A stretch of DNA of 64,000 nucleotides from Polytrichum commune. Lineage: Eukaryota; Streptophyta; Polytrichopsida; Polytrichales; Polytrichaceae. The stretch is taken from positions 6,204,501 to 6,268,500 of the forward strand of contig OX485808.1 of the NCBI GenBank assembly GCA_950295325.1, given 5' to 3'. The translations under genes were made by a program, and so were the position numbers. This document shows positions 1-12,927 of this stretch, piece by piece (the first letter of the stretch is position 1; each line of letters begins with the position of its first letter). The notes beneath the pieces are model-generated. The model did no database searches. It saw only the letters and a list, made by a program, of their open reading frames with translations, and had not been told where the DNA came from.

Positions 1-184
1 GAGTGTCTCATCTTGCGAATGCACTGGCTCATCGGCACCTTCTATTTCTTCCTCGTCTTCTCAGAGTATCCATGGGTTTGCAACCTCAAAAAGTTCTCCT
101 CCTTTGTCATTTACATCAGGTTGCTCTTTGAGTCGTGTTAGTGAGACATGCATGTTATAGGGTTAGTCATTGATCTCCAATTAG

Positions 185-3100
185 ATGGCAAACCAACGGA
201 ATAGAAAAATGCCAGGTCAAGGTACACGAGAGCGTCTTGCTAGAGAATTAGAAGTGTCTCAGAAAAGACAGGCTCAAAATGAACGGCAAAGACAGTGTAG
301 ACAGAGAAGGTCTGAAAATCTGAGAGCTCTATGCGAGGAACTAGACTCCCAAGTGTCTGAGGATAGCAACATTGATGTGGAGAGGTCAACAACTAGGATG
401 GCAGAGAATTTTGCCCTTCAATGGTATCAAGAAACAGCTGGAAGGGGTCTACAATATCAAAGGTCATTGATTCCCAAAATATTGAAACATGTTGTTTGGC
501 AAAATGTCCTCCCCAACTACTCTGAAATGGAACATGCTTGGGAAACTGTAGGGAATATTGCTAGGGGGTGGCAACAAATCAAAGGTTGTCACTCCAAGGA
601 TGACCAAAGGGCTAGGAATGTTATCATTCCTATGGTTGCCAGTAGGAATACAAATATGAGGCAAACAAGCCTCCTCACTGGCATCCATAGGAGGAATTTC
701 CATGTTGGGATAGTGAGGTGGTTGAGTTTAGAAGCCCGTGTAGATCGGTCTTTGTGGGCTCTTTGTGGAAAATCAAAGCGTATAGATGCCATGCCTTCAA
801 GTGTTTGTGAGCTCATTGTTGAATTCTGGTGCCTAAATTCAAGGGTAAGTCCTAATAGAAAGGATGTTGTGAGGAAACGAATCGACAGTGGAATGTGGGA
901 GACGCATGCAACCCACCACCTCATGGAATCTCAGGTACACCTTACCATGGCCCTCTTCTATATTCATTGGAATGCTAATATAATGAAACATGCACAATGT
1001 TAAGGGCAATTGGAAATTTCAGGGAGTTTTGTCATTCTTGGTTTATGTTTTGTTAGGCTCAAAATGACAACACTCCCCTAGGATCTCTATTTTGAGTGTT
1101 TTCTATTTTTTTTTTCATTCTTGACAAGGCTTGTGTTCATTTCGGGTTCTATGGTTTGCTAAGGTCCAGTGCCCTTGGATGTTCATTGTGTGCACCCTTG
1201 CTAAATTATTGTTTCCCCCTTCACACACATGTAGCTCCTATTGTTTGGGCTGATTTTAGGATGTCGCAAAGGGTTTGTTGGACTTTACCTCACTCCTACG
1301 CTGATTTTTGAGGGTCCTTGATTTTTTCGAGTCTATTAGTAGGGTTCTCTATATCATGATGTGGTCCTTCTTGTTAAATAAATTAAGAATTATTATGGAA
1401 TGTTTTCAGTTCATCAAAAGCTTCCTTGCATTTTTCCTACATTACATTGTGTTCTACTGTGATATTCAAGGTCTTGCCATGTTTTAATGCGGTTCCTGGG
1501 GTTCTAATCCATTCGCAATTTAATCCTTAAGGCTCATCATGATTTATAGGCTTCCTGAGGAGGTACCCTCAATCTTGGAACACTTTTATTTGGATCTTCC
1601 TACTGTCTTAGTCTTTGGAAATCTTTGCAAAGTTTAGATAATTTCATGGTGCTTCCTGTGTATATTGTATTTTCCTTAAGCCTCTAATATGGTTCCCAAG
1701 CCTTGAATCCAATCCTGTACTAGAGTTCATATATCCTTTTCCTGTGATATTGTTCATGTAGAGGTTGTGGATGTTTTAGGAGTCTATTATCATTCCTACG
1801 CTTCATTTCTATGATTCCTGATGATTAGCCTCATTCCTAAAGATTCCTATTTCTTTTATCTATGGTTCCTGAGGATTTACATTGTTCCTATGATTCCAAT
1901 TTTTTGTATGTAGGTTTCCTGATGATCCGCAGGATTTCCTGAAGTATCACCTCTTTCCTGTTCAATCAAGTTCCTGAATGCTAGATTTCCAGATAACACA
2001 CCCTAGTCCTGATTCTTACTCTACATTTATGTATTTCATTTTCTAGTTACTGAATTCACAAATGTTTTGTGTAATGTGAACATCCATTAATATTTTTGAA
2101 ATGTCCTATATTTTTGCAGCTTTCTTTGTACACTCGATTCAAAGAGGAAAATCCAAATGTGGAAGTTGGATTGCGCATGTTTGAGACATTGAAGCCCTGG
2201 TATGTGAAGAGGTTGCAGGACTTCAATTCTTGTTGCTGCCGCTATCATGTGCAGATTGCAGAATTGACAGATGGGTTCAACAACATGAGACGACGAATCT
2301 TGCATCAATCATGTAGCTGTAATTGTGTTGTGTGTGGTGCACGTACTCCCGACACACCGTGTTGGGCTTCTTCATCTACAGTTGAAGGTGTAAGAGCCCT
2401 GTGCGATTTGGTGCTTTGTCCAAAACTGGAGTCCATGGAATTTCACAAGATTGAGTGCATAAGAGGAAATTGTCATGATTGTGGTGTCTGGAGATTGGAA
2501 TTGTGTCCTCATGAGGTGGACCCCAATTCCACAACACTAATTCCTTGGAGGAAGTTTGAGAATGTTTTTGTAGGCCAAAATTCTAAAGGTGGTGATCGCC
2601 ATGCTCTCAGATTGGAGCACAAGACCACTACTCCTTCTGAATTCATATCCTTCCTTAAACCCAAGCTTGCAGAGTTTGTGGTACACAATTTTGAGGCAAA
2701 ATGGCAAGATCGTCAATTTAAATCTTGCCTTGAAAACTTGTCAAGTGACCAAATCCTATCAGTCATTGACTTTGCTGAAAACTATTCCTTTCAATGGCAA
2801 AACGAGGTGCAATCCCAACATTGGCAGTCATTCCAGGTGACAATACTAGTCCACATTACCTTTCGAATTGATCCTGGCTGGGATGAAGTGGATGTCAGGT
2901 CCAAAATACTTACTGAATATCACTTCTATGTGAGTGATGACAAAACCCATGACAATCTATTTGTGCAATATTGTTTTGGTTTGCATTGGGTTTTTTTGAG
3001 GGAGTCTGGCCATGCACTACCAGTGGAGCACATAGTCTTCTCTGATGGATGCTCTTCTCAATTCAAGTGCGCAAGGTCCCTTTTTTTTGTGACCCGCTAT

Positions 3101-4320
3101 CCTACGCTAACCAGAAGTCCACACCTACCCAATGGGTGTGCTATGCAATGGAATCACTTCGGCTCTGGGCACGGAAAGGGACGCTAGGATGGGGCAGGAG
3201 CAACAATCAAACAAGCTCTGCGAGCAGAGCAGGTGAAACCTGATGGTATTAGGCTTCACAATGCGAGTGATGCAGTTGCTTACCTTAGGCAATATATGGG
3301 TCGGCAATACGCTGGGTATACCAATGTTCGTAGGGATGTGAAGCGATTTTTTTATGAGGTGGCTAGCACTGATGTTGTGCGTGTAGATCAATTTAATGCC
3401 CGCACAGTGGAGGGAACTAGATCATTTCACCAGGTTCGTAGTGTAGGATTGGATATGATTTCCTTGCAGGTCCGGACCCTATCATGTTTCTGTAGCTTCT
3501 GTCAAGATGGAGGTGATGGCCCTTGTGATAATGCTGACTATGTGGAGCCTTATAAACTTATTAGGATCGAGCCTTGCAACATAGATGACGTTCGCGCAGA
3601 TGTGGAACATGTTGATGTCATTGGGGAGGGTGACAGGGAGGCGATAGCTGCTAGCTTGGAGGTTGGGGATCATTTTGCGGTTGTTGCTGACGAGGGAAAC
3701 TCTGAGGATGCAGATTTTTGGATCTTAATTACTGAAGAGACTCTTCATGCAGTTGAGGAGGAATCCAAGGAAGATTGTTGGGGCCAAAAGGTGTACAAGG
3801 GAGAGCAAATTGTGGTAGGCAGGTATTATAAGCAAAAAGGAAGGAGTATGAGATCTTATGTTTTGTGCGATGCTGATCCTGCTTATATCTACTCCCATTT
3901 GGTAATTGCTGCAAAGTTTGCAATGTTGCCGGCTCGGCATCGACAAAAAGGTGGGAGGGAGGGGACACAGGTACATACAATATATACAAGCCCCACTTCA
4001 TTTTCTATGCACATCTTCAAATTTTTTTGAATAGCAAGTTCTTTAAGGTAGTTTTGTTAGGCAAAAGGGAATTATATGATACATGCGTGCTTTAGTTTCC
4101 AATATAATGCCATGTGATTGTTTGCACACAACATTTTAGCTCGATGGGATAAGAGGATGGGCTGTTATGCAAAACCTCCTCCAACTCCTTGTTGTGGTGA
4201 CCATGATGTTGTGGGGCATTAAAGGTTTTATCCTAATTATTATTTGTGGGTGTTGGTTAGGTGTACACTCTCCCTGCAGCTGCTCATGAACTCATAGAAG
4301 CCAGGCTCAGTGCAACTTGA
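185..4320 (+). pseudogene. DDE-type transposase of unassigned family, three exons, one in-frame stop
   Basis: Three exons join without phase change: 185-934 (CAG|GTACAC donor), 2120-3970 (TTTTTGCAG acceptor; ACACAG|GTACAT donor) and 4261-4320 (TTGGTTAG acceptor), the last giving 19 residues and TGA. Exon 1 begins at ATG 185, directly after an in-frame TAG, and is basic and Arg/Gln-rich. Exon 2 holds a Cys/His-rich segment (CSCNCVVCGARTP, then CIRGNCHDCGVWRLELC), an acidic site in VIDFAENYSF, FSDGCSSQFKC, and GHGKGR followed by DGAGATIKQ. From memory, similar SDG..(S/A)QFK and GHGK..DG motifs occur in uncharacterised transposon proteins of animals and algae; DDE catalysis is inferred. A TAG at 3185-3187 interrupts the frame inside GHGKGR*DG, where one G-to-A change from TGG would explain it. 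Bases 2-160 are also open in this frame and Ser-rich, so an earlier exon is possible. No terminal inverted repeats were found. Confidence 0.68.
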
Positions 4321-6932
4321 GACAATCATCTAACATCGTGGAGTTTCTAGCTAGGGTGATGTGTACTGGTCAAATAGATGATCCAGAGAGTGAGTGCACT
4401 AGTGCCTCCTCTTGTACCAAAAATATTACCACATTTAAGTGTGCCACCATCCCACTGGTGGATTTTTGGTCCCAAATGCAAATCATGTTATTAGCCTACA
4501 ATCTGCTATGTATTTGGTTTAACAATTTGATGTGCCCCTTCTCATTCCTATTGTGTTGTGGCAGTCAATGTGAGTTAATTGTGGACATCCATTTTTTTAT
4601 TGTGGATAGTGGTTTAGGGTGAAGACCCAGCTGGGGTCACTTTATATATGAATGTAAATGCATTCCAGTTTCAAAAAGGGTGCCCTCTTATTTCCATACC
4701 ATCCCTGTCTATTGGTATCCAGGATGCAACATAATTTGTTCTAAAAGGGTTGAATGTATTTTGTATATGTTCGTTTTGGGTGCACATGGGCTTGGGTTTT
4801 GGTTCACTTTGATGAGAACATTCACAATAGCTACCATAGTATTTGAAATCACATTGAGCCAAATTTGAAGAATCTGTGTATTCCATAAGAAAATCATCAA
4901 ACATGCACTGCCCTTAAGCATAAATATATCTACTGAAGCATGCTTCCCATTGATTGTTTGGCTTACATTGTACACCCCTTATTTTAAAACTATTTAAGAA
5001 TTAATTCAACCCTCAAGCTCCGTGTCGTTTGAGCAAGCATTGAGTGGACATGCTAAAGATGAGTTCCAAGGAAGCAAGTAGATACCATGGGGGACAGTAC
5101 ATGACAAAAGTAGGTTAGCCCCATCTAAGAGTCATCAACTCTTCTGGAGATTAATTGTACAGCTGGGACCCCAACATGGAAGAATGGAAGTCCCTTCTTT
5201 AGTTTAGGAATGAACTGTCAAAGAGCAGTTCCATTTGTAAGTTTTACAAAGAGTACGAAATGGTCGACTTGACATCTAGTAAACATGAGGATGCACAATA
5301 ACAAACTTGTGACAGACTCCTTCCCACATGTTTTCCATTTCTAATCTGTTTCTTGCTATGCACTGGTGTTACTGCCAAAATTGGTTACTATTCTCAACAC
5401 CCAAGTAGATGGACGTCATGAATCCAAAACTCAAAATGCGTCCTTCTCTATAATTCTCATCCATGAAAATTGTACACTATGTGTGACAATTATTCAATAA
5501 ATATGGTGTGTATAGATGTATGCTGAAAAGCTTATCAGCGATGATGATAGATCTGTGCAATTCTTTTACATCTTAGCTTTCACTTGCAGATTTGTGTGGA
5601 GGAAGATGAGTGGTTGGAAATGCATTTGGGGGTTTATAAGACAACTGAGCTCAATGTTGCAAATCTTTCCAATGTTATCACTATTTGTGAAAAGTGACCT
5701 GGAGTGAAAAGTGAAAAGGGTGGTTCTGGTTTTGTGTTGGGGTTGACCTGGAGGGATGGCCAACCATTCTACAGGCTCAAATTCAATACTGTTGTGGAGA
5801 AATAGAAAACTTCCTCCAACGGACCTCCGGAACTTCACCAATATTATGTACAAGTTCCCAAGCAGTGGTTGGTTAGTGTGCAAGGCTCCTGCTCTTTTAA
5901 TACTCATAAGTAAACATATTCTATTATGTCTAGGATACATAGCCAGAACATCTTCCAAAGTCAAGCTTCAGCCCTTTGACAAACAACATACATGTTTAAA
6001 GCATAGGTAATTAGACATATACATTTGTCTTGTCAAGCAACATTGTAGCTTATGGCTTTAACAAGCGAGAGGGAAATGACAACCTCATACATGTATAATT
6101 CCTCCAAAACATTTGTTTCAACATCAGCAAGATTGGAGCCCTCAACACTATACACAACACTCAATCCTATAAATTCCAGTACAAACCAAAATGACCATAC
6201 ATGTGTTCATTCCATTCTTGAATTAGGCCATATCAGTTAGTATCTACTAATAGGTTGTAGGGTGGATGACGTATACAACAACACAAGGGAGAAGAAAATG
6301 TTCACACAGTCTATATGGTATTGTCACATTTGAAAGGTCTATACATATCTGGAGACATTGCATGTTGCTAGTATATCAAAAATATTCCTTCATCTAAAAT
6401 AGAAGTACTAGTAGGTGGATTACCACTCAAAAAAATAGTCACAAAATTTTTCCATCCAAAAACCACCTGATACCATCTACTTCCTATGTGTACATGCTGG
6501 ATTGTGCTTTGTTGTTGCAAGGGTGAAGCTAATGACCTCCTGAGTGTCAGACCAACAAACATAGTGTCAATTCCAACAACTCAGCATTGGAAACAAGGAG
6601 CCAACAATGTCTAAATCCACAATAAGACATGGTAAATGAAATATAAACCCAAAAAAACGCAAGGTGAATGCCATTGAAACTTACCTTTTTAGAGTATGTT
6701 GGGCTCAAGAGCAATTGAATGTGGTCAGCTCATCCAAATTGCACACCTACGCAATTCCAAAAGGCCATGTACATCTGTAAGTCTTTTTGTGTATGTAGAA
6801 AACTAAAGACATAAGACAACTTGGATACTCAATGTAGATAAACCCAAACACCTACCAGCAAGAACAATGCAAATCTGTAAAGAGAAAGGTTAAGGAAGAA
6901 CCTTGTTGGACTTCCATTTGTACACTTGTTTT
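4321..6932. other. Intergenic stretch without recognisable gene
   Basis: Only short open frames without family features occur on either strand. The first part may be the 3' flank of the preceding transposase gene. I see no tandem repeats or inverted termini. Confidence 0.5.
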
Positions 6933-8507
6933 CTACTTCAATCGAAGAAGGCAATCTTCATAGTGATGGAGCTTTGCCAATTCACTTTTGTGGTGCTCAA
7001 CCTTTGTTTTAAGCTCGCACCTGACTTCCCCAATTTCATGGCAGATTTTCTCCAATTCAAGAATTGAATCCTGCACTTCTGCTAATCCAAACTTGTGCAC
7101 ATCGATTCCATCAATGGCTTCTAAACCTATGACTTGGACCTTGGCATCATGAAGACGGCCTTCCGCATTGTTCATTTTGTAGAGCAGTCCAATTAAATTT
7201 TGTTGCATGCCTTCCAACACTTCTGTACACTCCTTCACAGTTTGTCTTTTCTTCAAAACAAGTGCATTAATGTCTTTTAATTGAGTGGCCAAGCTAGATT
7301 TAGCAATCTTTGATCCCTCACCCATATGGACACCTCTCTCCTCTTCCACTACACCAACAGGGGATCCTACTTGCAGAAATTTTCTTTTCAATGCCAACTG
7401 TCCAATTCTGAACTGCAAGAGCTCTTTCTTGAATTTCACTTGCTCCTCTCTCAATCTCACTTCCTTCAACCTCACTGCCCTCTCCAAGACAAGTAGGCCA
7501 TTGTCATCAATTTCTGTTGGTAGTGTGGGTGGCATTTGCAAACCTTCATTTGGAAGGGGTGGGGTGGCCAATTCATCAATGATTGGCGCAGCATGTGATT
7601 GGTTCATAGCATCACTATGTGTATCTCCCACAAGCTTCTCTTTGTCTTGAGGCGTGTTCAGCTCAAAATCTGTTGTCACCTTGTTAGCAAAGGGACTCTG
7701 ACCAAGGACTTCTGCACCCAGTTGGTCCTCTCCAATGCAATCTGTAGGAGCATCTTTAGACATTACTCCCTGCCTAGGTGATTGAAATTATTCCGCATCA
7801 GGGCCACCTAGAATAACAGGTTCAGGTTGCACAAGGGCCTTTTCAATAACTTGCTGATCATTCACTGTTCGAAGATCTGTAACAAGTGCATCATCCCCAA
7901 TCTGGTCATTTTTTTGATTGAAGGCACCTTCCTGCAACCCAATGTCATGTGCCTTAGCTGCATCTTCTTTCTCTCCCTCCACTTCCTCTTCCTTCTCTTC
8001 CTGATCCTCTTCTTCCTTGTCATCTTGTTCCTCCTCACCCTGTTCCCCCTCTTCCTCAACCTCAAAGTCCTCATCCTCATCCTCATCTTCAGTGTCCTCC
8101 TCTTCCTCATCATCCTCTTCCTCTCCATCTTGGCTAGAAGTGGCATTTTTGTACTCAGGAAGTGGTGAGAAGCTTCCCTTCCTCCTATGCACACCTTCAG
8201 CAAATTTAGCCCAATTTATGCTAAATCCTTTACGCTCTGCAAGAACTCCTAGTGCAAATCCAAGGGTGATGTCCGAATTGATTGTCTGCTTGCGCTGGTA
8301 CACTTTGCGAATCAGGGTCTCAATCCTAGTCTTCAATGCCTCATCGTCATGGCTAGTGTAGCGAAAGCCGTTGTTGCTCTTGCGCTTTCCCCACATTTTC
8401 TCACACTCCTTCTTAGAGGCATAGCGTTTCCCGATGTTAGGAGAAGGAAGCAACCCCTTCGCTGGTAGTCCCACAACGTCTCGAAACCACCTCCAGCTCC
8501 CCTCCAT
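6933..8507 (-). pseudogene. Acidic coiled-coil protein with NWA module, split by an in-frame TAA
   Basis: Translation starts at ATG 8507-8505 and stays in one frame to TAG at 6935-6933, except for TAA at 7790-7788. Residues 1-110 hold a basic region and the module TLGFALGVLAERKG..INWAKFAEGVHRRK, shared with the gene at 9117-12927. Residues about 123-185 are almost all Glu/Asp. After the stop the frame continues from ATG 7763 with a heptad-like coiled coil (LKEVRLREEQVKFKKELLQF) and a second helical segment rich in Leu, Glu and Lys. The neighbouring paralogue carries the same order without a stop, which suggests one original gene. Either the TAA is a nonsense mutation or a short intron (for example an 81-nt GTTATTG...GGCAG segment) removes it. 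The function is unknown. The acidic tract would suit a nuclear or chromatin protein, but that is a guess. Confidence 0.55.
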
Positions 8508-9116
8508 AGCAATCTTCTACAACAAATCTAAACCCAATCCCTACACCAGTGCAACACTTCCTCAACACCTGGCCTCAGACTATGGTGTGGTAGCTTAGAA
8601 AAGAGAGGAGTAAGACAAAGCTATGAGCAGATTCAAAATGCAGCTAATGTAACATGGCTGTTGTGGGTAAGAGTAGAGAGAGGAGTGGGAAGTGTACCAG
8701 CACGTATGCCCAACTTGCATTCTTAGATTGGATGGGAGCCTCTAGAAGCTGCATGAAAACATTAGAAGTACTAGGACATGTGTCAATTTAAATCATTTGT
8801 GCCAATAAGGAACTGAAATCATGAGGATGGTCCACATGTATGATTTCCATGTGTAGTCATTTCCCAAGTAGCCTAAACCTTGTCGTAATCATTGACAATC
8901 AAATAAAACAACTAACTACGTAATCATTGTCCTTGAATGTTACATTTGAACACCTAGGACTACATGTACTTATGTTGTACGTGTTATAAATAGATGACAA
9001 TTGATGCAAAATCACTCGATATACAATGAGTAAACATCAATTCACTCAAATAACGAAGGCAATGAACATTCAATTTTTATTCCATAATGCTATGTGAAAG
9101 CCTAACCCTCTAATCA
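8508..9116. other. Intergenic spacer between the two paralogous genes
   Basis: The spacer would contain the promoter and 5' UTR of the gene ending at 8507 and the 3' flank of the gene that stops at 9117. I saw no open frame of note and no repeats. Confidence 0.4.
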
Positions 9117-12100
9117 TCACTTGCCCCTCCCACTTCGTCTGGACCTATTGTCATGACGAACGGAGGCAGACTTAGAAGGACTGCCAGCCAACAACTTCAT
9201 AACCTCTTTGTTGGCAACTGGTTTTTGGCCCCCGTGTTTACTTAGGAAGGCAGAAGGGTCCTCAGCTGGACCCTCAGTTCTAGTCACTCTTTTAGCAAAA
9301 TTACCTGGCATTGTAGGGTTTTTCCTTTTCACATGAGGGATGTAGTCATGTGATTCAACAATTTGCGTAGACTCAGACTGAATATCTACAGAGGTGCAGG
9401 CTGTAAGAGGATGAACATCCAAGGATGAGTTAGGGACCTTCTCCTTTGAATCTAAGGAATCTGTATTCTTCTCCACCTTGTCTTCCAAACAACTGCTAGT
9501 GTAGTTTGTATGCTGGATTGGTTTGGGATCACTAGGACAACCTCTCTCCTCATCGTCATCACTACTATCAGTGTACGTATCATTTAGTCCCAAAAGTACA
9601 CTATTCCCACTACCACAAGATGTTCTTTTAGGTCTGTTTTGCAAAGAACCAGTAGGGGTTTCCAATCTAGCCAAATCATCTTCAGAATTAGATTCATCAG
9701 AGTCAAAATCAAAATCTGGCTCTTTGAATCCATGGATTTCCATCCCACTACGTCCTTGACTAACAATTTTAGCGCGTTTATTGGTTGGAAATCTAATGGT
9801 TCTCCTAACCACCGGTTGCACACTTGCATTGAAAGCATTCCCTAGACCCACCATAGTACTTTTTGGTTTCGGGTTAGCACGCATTGATCTTGAAATGAGG
9901 TCACAACAAGTTGGACACAAAAGTAGGTCTTTTGCACACGTCGTGCAAACACAAGTATGACCACATGGCTGCATCACAACCCATGCAAAGGAGTATTAAT
10001 AAAAAAATCTAGAGACCACCATATGGCCCTATAATCCAACATTGATTAGCTGAAACAAAACATATATGATTTTGTACAATGACATATATTTATGCCTAAA
10101 CACTCACCTCCAATGTAGCCATGGGTTTGCATTTCTCAAAGCAAATAATGCATTGAAAGCTTGTTGTGTCTAACCCTGGGAAATTTCCATCCTCAGCTTC
10201 CACCAATGATGATTTCTGTGAAATCGCTGGTTGATGGCATTTCTTTGAGGCCACCTCGGCATATTCTTCCGCGTATGCACCACTTCTTGGAACAAAGTTG
10301 TCTTGACTTGCTGATGTGTGAGTCCTCAAAGAGCAGGATGGCTCAGGTATTGTTGAGTTTGTGTCGCCCAAGTGTTGGAAAATAGTGGTGGAAGCTCCAA
10401 AGTCTGAATGGACATCTACAAGCAAGAATAAGGACTTAAATTAGGAATCAGGAATGAACTAACATATACTGGTCCATAAAACAAACTAGGAATTAATACC
10501 AAAGAGTCATGGTATCCAAATGGGCTAGGAAATCACTTCTTGTATCCAAAAAATATTCCTATTGATATTAGATAGCTTCCAAGTACGCAAGGACCCTAGG
10601 AAATTGTGTCCTGATTCAATAAAATGGCAGGAATGGAAAAAAAATTGATATGTTGATAGGAATGACAATAGGAAATTGGGTCCTGGATGACAATGGGGGT
10701 AGGAATGGAAGCAAAGGGGTAGAGTACTAAGCATGTGAGTCAGGAAGTTGGATCCTGACTCTGGAAAATGGTATTAATGGTATTTACAGAGTTCCTGGCA
10801 TTGCAGTGGGCCTAGTATTTTTGTCCTGGATCCTAAAAATTGGAACATTGCAAATGAAGGCAATTTATTAGGTGTCTGGGGGAAGGAATTGCAATCCTAG
10901 TTATCCATACTGGAGGATTTGTAAGTACAACAAATCCTGGTGGGGTAGGGGACTAGGGAAATTTTTTAGTGCTTCCTATTAGTCCCCACATTCAATGTGA
11001 ACACCCATTCCACAGTAAATAACAACATTGTGGAATAGGTTGCTAGAATGTGTGGAGCTGGGTAGATATTCATGGCCCAAGGGAGAGGAATGTAGGACTC
11101 ATTCTACATGTGTACAAAAATTAAATGAATCAAATCCAAATAGCAAGGTGTAACATACCTATGTATGATGCACCAGGTGGACATCCAAAACTCAAATTGT
11201 TTTTCATCTAAGTTTGTATATGCAGCAAAGGTACATACAAACATTTGCTAGGGGTAACTTAGCATGATGCTAACATATTCTGACCTCATGTCTTATAGCT
11301 TCTACACAAAATGCCATAAAAACAATGTAAAGAACTAAAATTATAGGCAAATAATCAATTAGGGTTTGGACTCACCAGACATAGCTGCAGAGGGGAGTTG
11401 ATGCTCGCCAGTTTTTGGAATTACAAATCCAAATGACAATCGCCATTGTAAATCAAATTCTTGTTGACATGATTGTAACTTGCATTTGTTGGAAGAGCTA
11501 ATGTGCATACCAAGGCACCAAGGGTGGTAGCAGTGACCGCATGAGGATACACATATATCATTGACATGAAAACTTTCTTTGCAAAAAATACAGTCTTCAA
11601 CATTCACTTGAACACATTGGGACTTAGTCCTATCAGCCCTACTAATAGGTTTAGGGTGGGTGGTTAATAAAATGCCACCCTTCAACTTAGACAAATAGTC
11701 TGCTATGAGGGTCAACATCTTTTCTACAACAACTTGATGTTGAATTTCCTCCCCATATGCCTCTTCACTACTGGAAAGTTCATTTTGTTTGAGAACAAAA
11801 TCTTTCTCAGCTGCGGAAAGTTTAGACAGAGATGACTGGACATTGCGCTCTTCACAGCGCAATCTTTGTTGCAATTGAGCAACAGAGTCTTCTATGTGTG
11901 CATTAACTGATGAAAATCCCTCCCCATTTTCTTCCACCACAACAGATGCATCAGGGGTAGGAATGGGATTAGACTCAAAGGAAAGAGCATCTTGCAAAGC
12001 AACACGAGCTCTAGACAGTTCACATTCAGCATCAATATGGAGACCTTTAAGAACATCTAGCATGAGTTTTGCCCTCTTGAAGTCAATCTCAAAATTAGAT

Positions 12101-12927
12101 TTAGTGTCACTAGTAGCACGAAGCCGTTCTTTTGACTGTAACAATGATTTATGCTTTGATAGAAGCAACTCATGAAGTCTACTAATGATGTCTTCTGTTC
12201 CACGCTTTGGTGGATCTGAGGCCATCATCGCCTTCACCCTTGGATTTAAGACACTTAGGTTATTGCGCTTAATTGACACCCCAGTTTCAACCTTCCCTTT
12301 ACTTGCACGCAACAAAAGAGATCGACTCACAGGTGTACGAAAACTACCCTTTCTATCAGGTCCTAGGATAGAACCACTAGATTGAGGTTTTTGGGCAGGG
12401 GAAAGATGTTGAGAAGCAACTCCTACAGCACAAACAGGAAGTTGGGCAATGGAACTCCCTGGAGGTTGGATACCAAGCTCTGGCCATGATCTGGATGCCA
12501 CATTAAGGGAATCGGAACTGGTGCCCTCCTTGGCAAGTTTCTTAGCCTTCTTGACATTCTCCAAGGACAGACGTTTTTTGTGTAGGTGCACGGCAAATGA
12601 TGCCCAATTCACAGGGATGCCCTTGTTCTCTGCCACAATGGCTCGTGCCCACTCCAAGGTCAATTGGTCATTGAGGACTTGATCTCTGAGGGTCACTCGG
12701 GAGTACAAATTCACCACTGATTCTTGGAACTCCCTACTGGGCTTCTCATTGACCTTCCAGCCATTCTTATCCTTCCGAGGTCCGAAAATCTCACAAATTT
12801 CGTCATTAGAAACGTCACCCTCTTGCAAAGACTTCACCTCCCTCCCTTCTCCTCTCAAACCTTGAACATTGATGAAATAGTGGAGATCTAGAATGGATTC
12901 ATCCTGGAATGAGAACACAAGATGCAT
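9117..12927 (-). CDS. Double-RING coiled-coil protein, putative E3 ubiquitin ligase, three exons
   Basis: Exon 1 runs 12927-11376 (TCTG|GTGAGT), exon 2 10415-10108 (TTGTAG acceptor; GGAG|GTGAGT donor) and exon 3 9968-9117 (ATGCAG acceptor). The phases agree and give about 903 residues. The N-terminus has the module TLEWARAIVAENKG..VNWASFAVHLHKK shared with the gene at 6933-8507. A long coiled coil follows. Near residues 446-487 is a RING-H2 finger (C-x2-C-x13-C-x-H-x2-H-x2-C-x10-C-x4-C). A RING-HC finger is formed across the exon 2/3 junction (C-x2-C-x12-C-x-H-x3-C-x2-C-x6-C-x2-C). A low-complexity Ser/Asp-rich tail ends in RRSGRGK. RING proteins usually recruit E2 enzymes, so ligase activity is inferred from the family. 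The start is uncertain: ATG 12927 is the first in frame, but a CCAG acceptor at 12906-12904 could join an unseen 5' exon. Confidence 0.66.
10416..11375 (-). other. Intron 1 of the double-RING gene (960 bp)
   Basis: The intron is bounded by GTGAGT (minus strand, 11375) and TTGTAG (ending 10416). Splicing joins a phase-1 donor to a matching acceptor. It is rich in repeats of the type aggaat/cctgga/ttggtcctg, a diverged low-complexity run between about 10500 and 10990, and it carries no coding signal. Confidence 0.6.

Noticed and set aside
8017-8361. Plus-strand Ser-rich frame (SSSSSSVSSSSS)
   Set aside because: It is the reverse of the Glu/Asp tract of the minus-strand gene.
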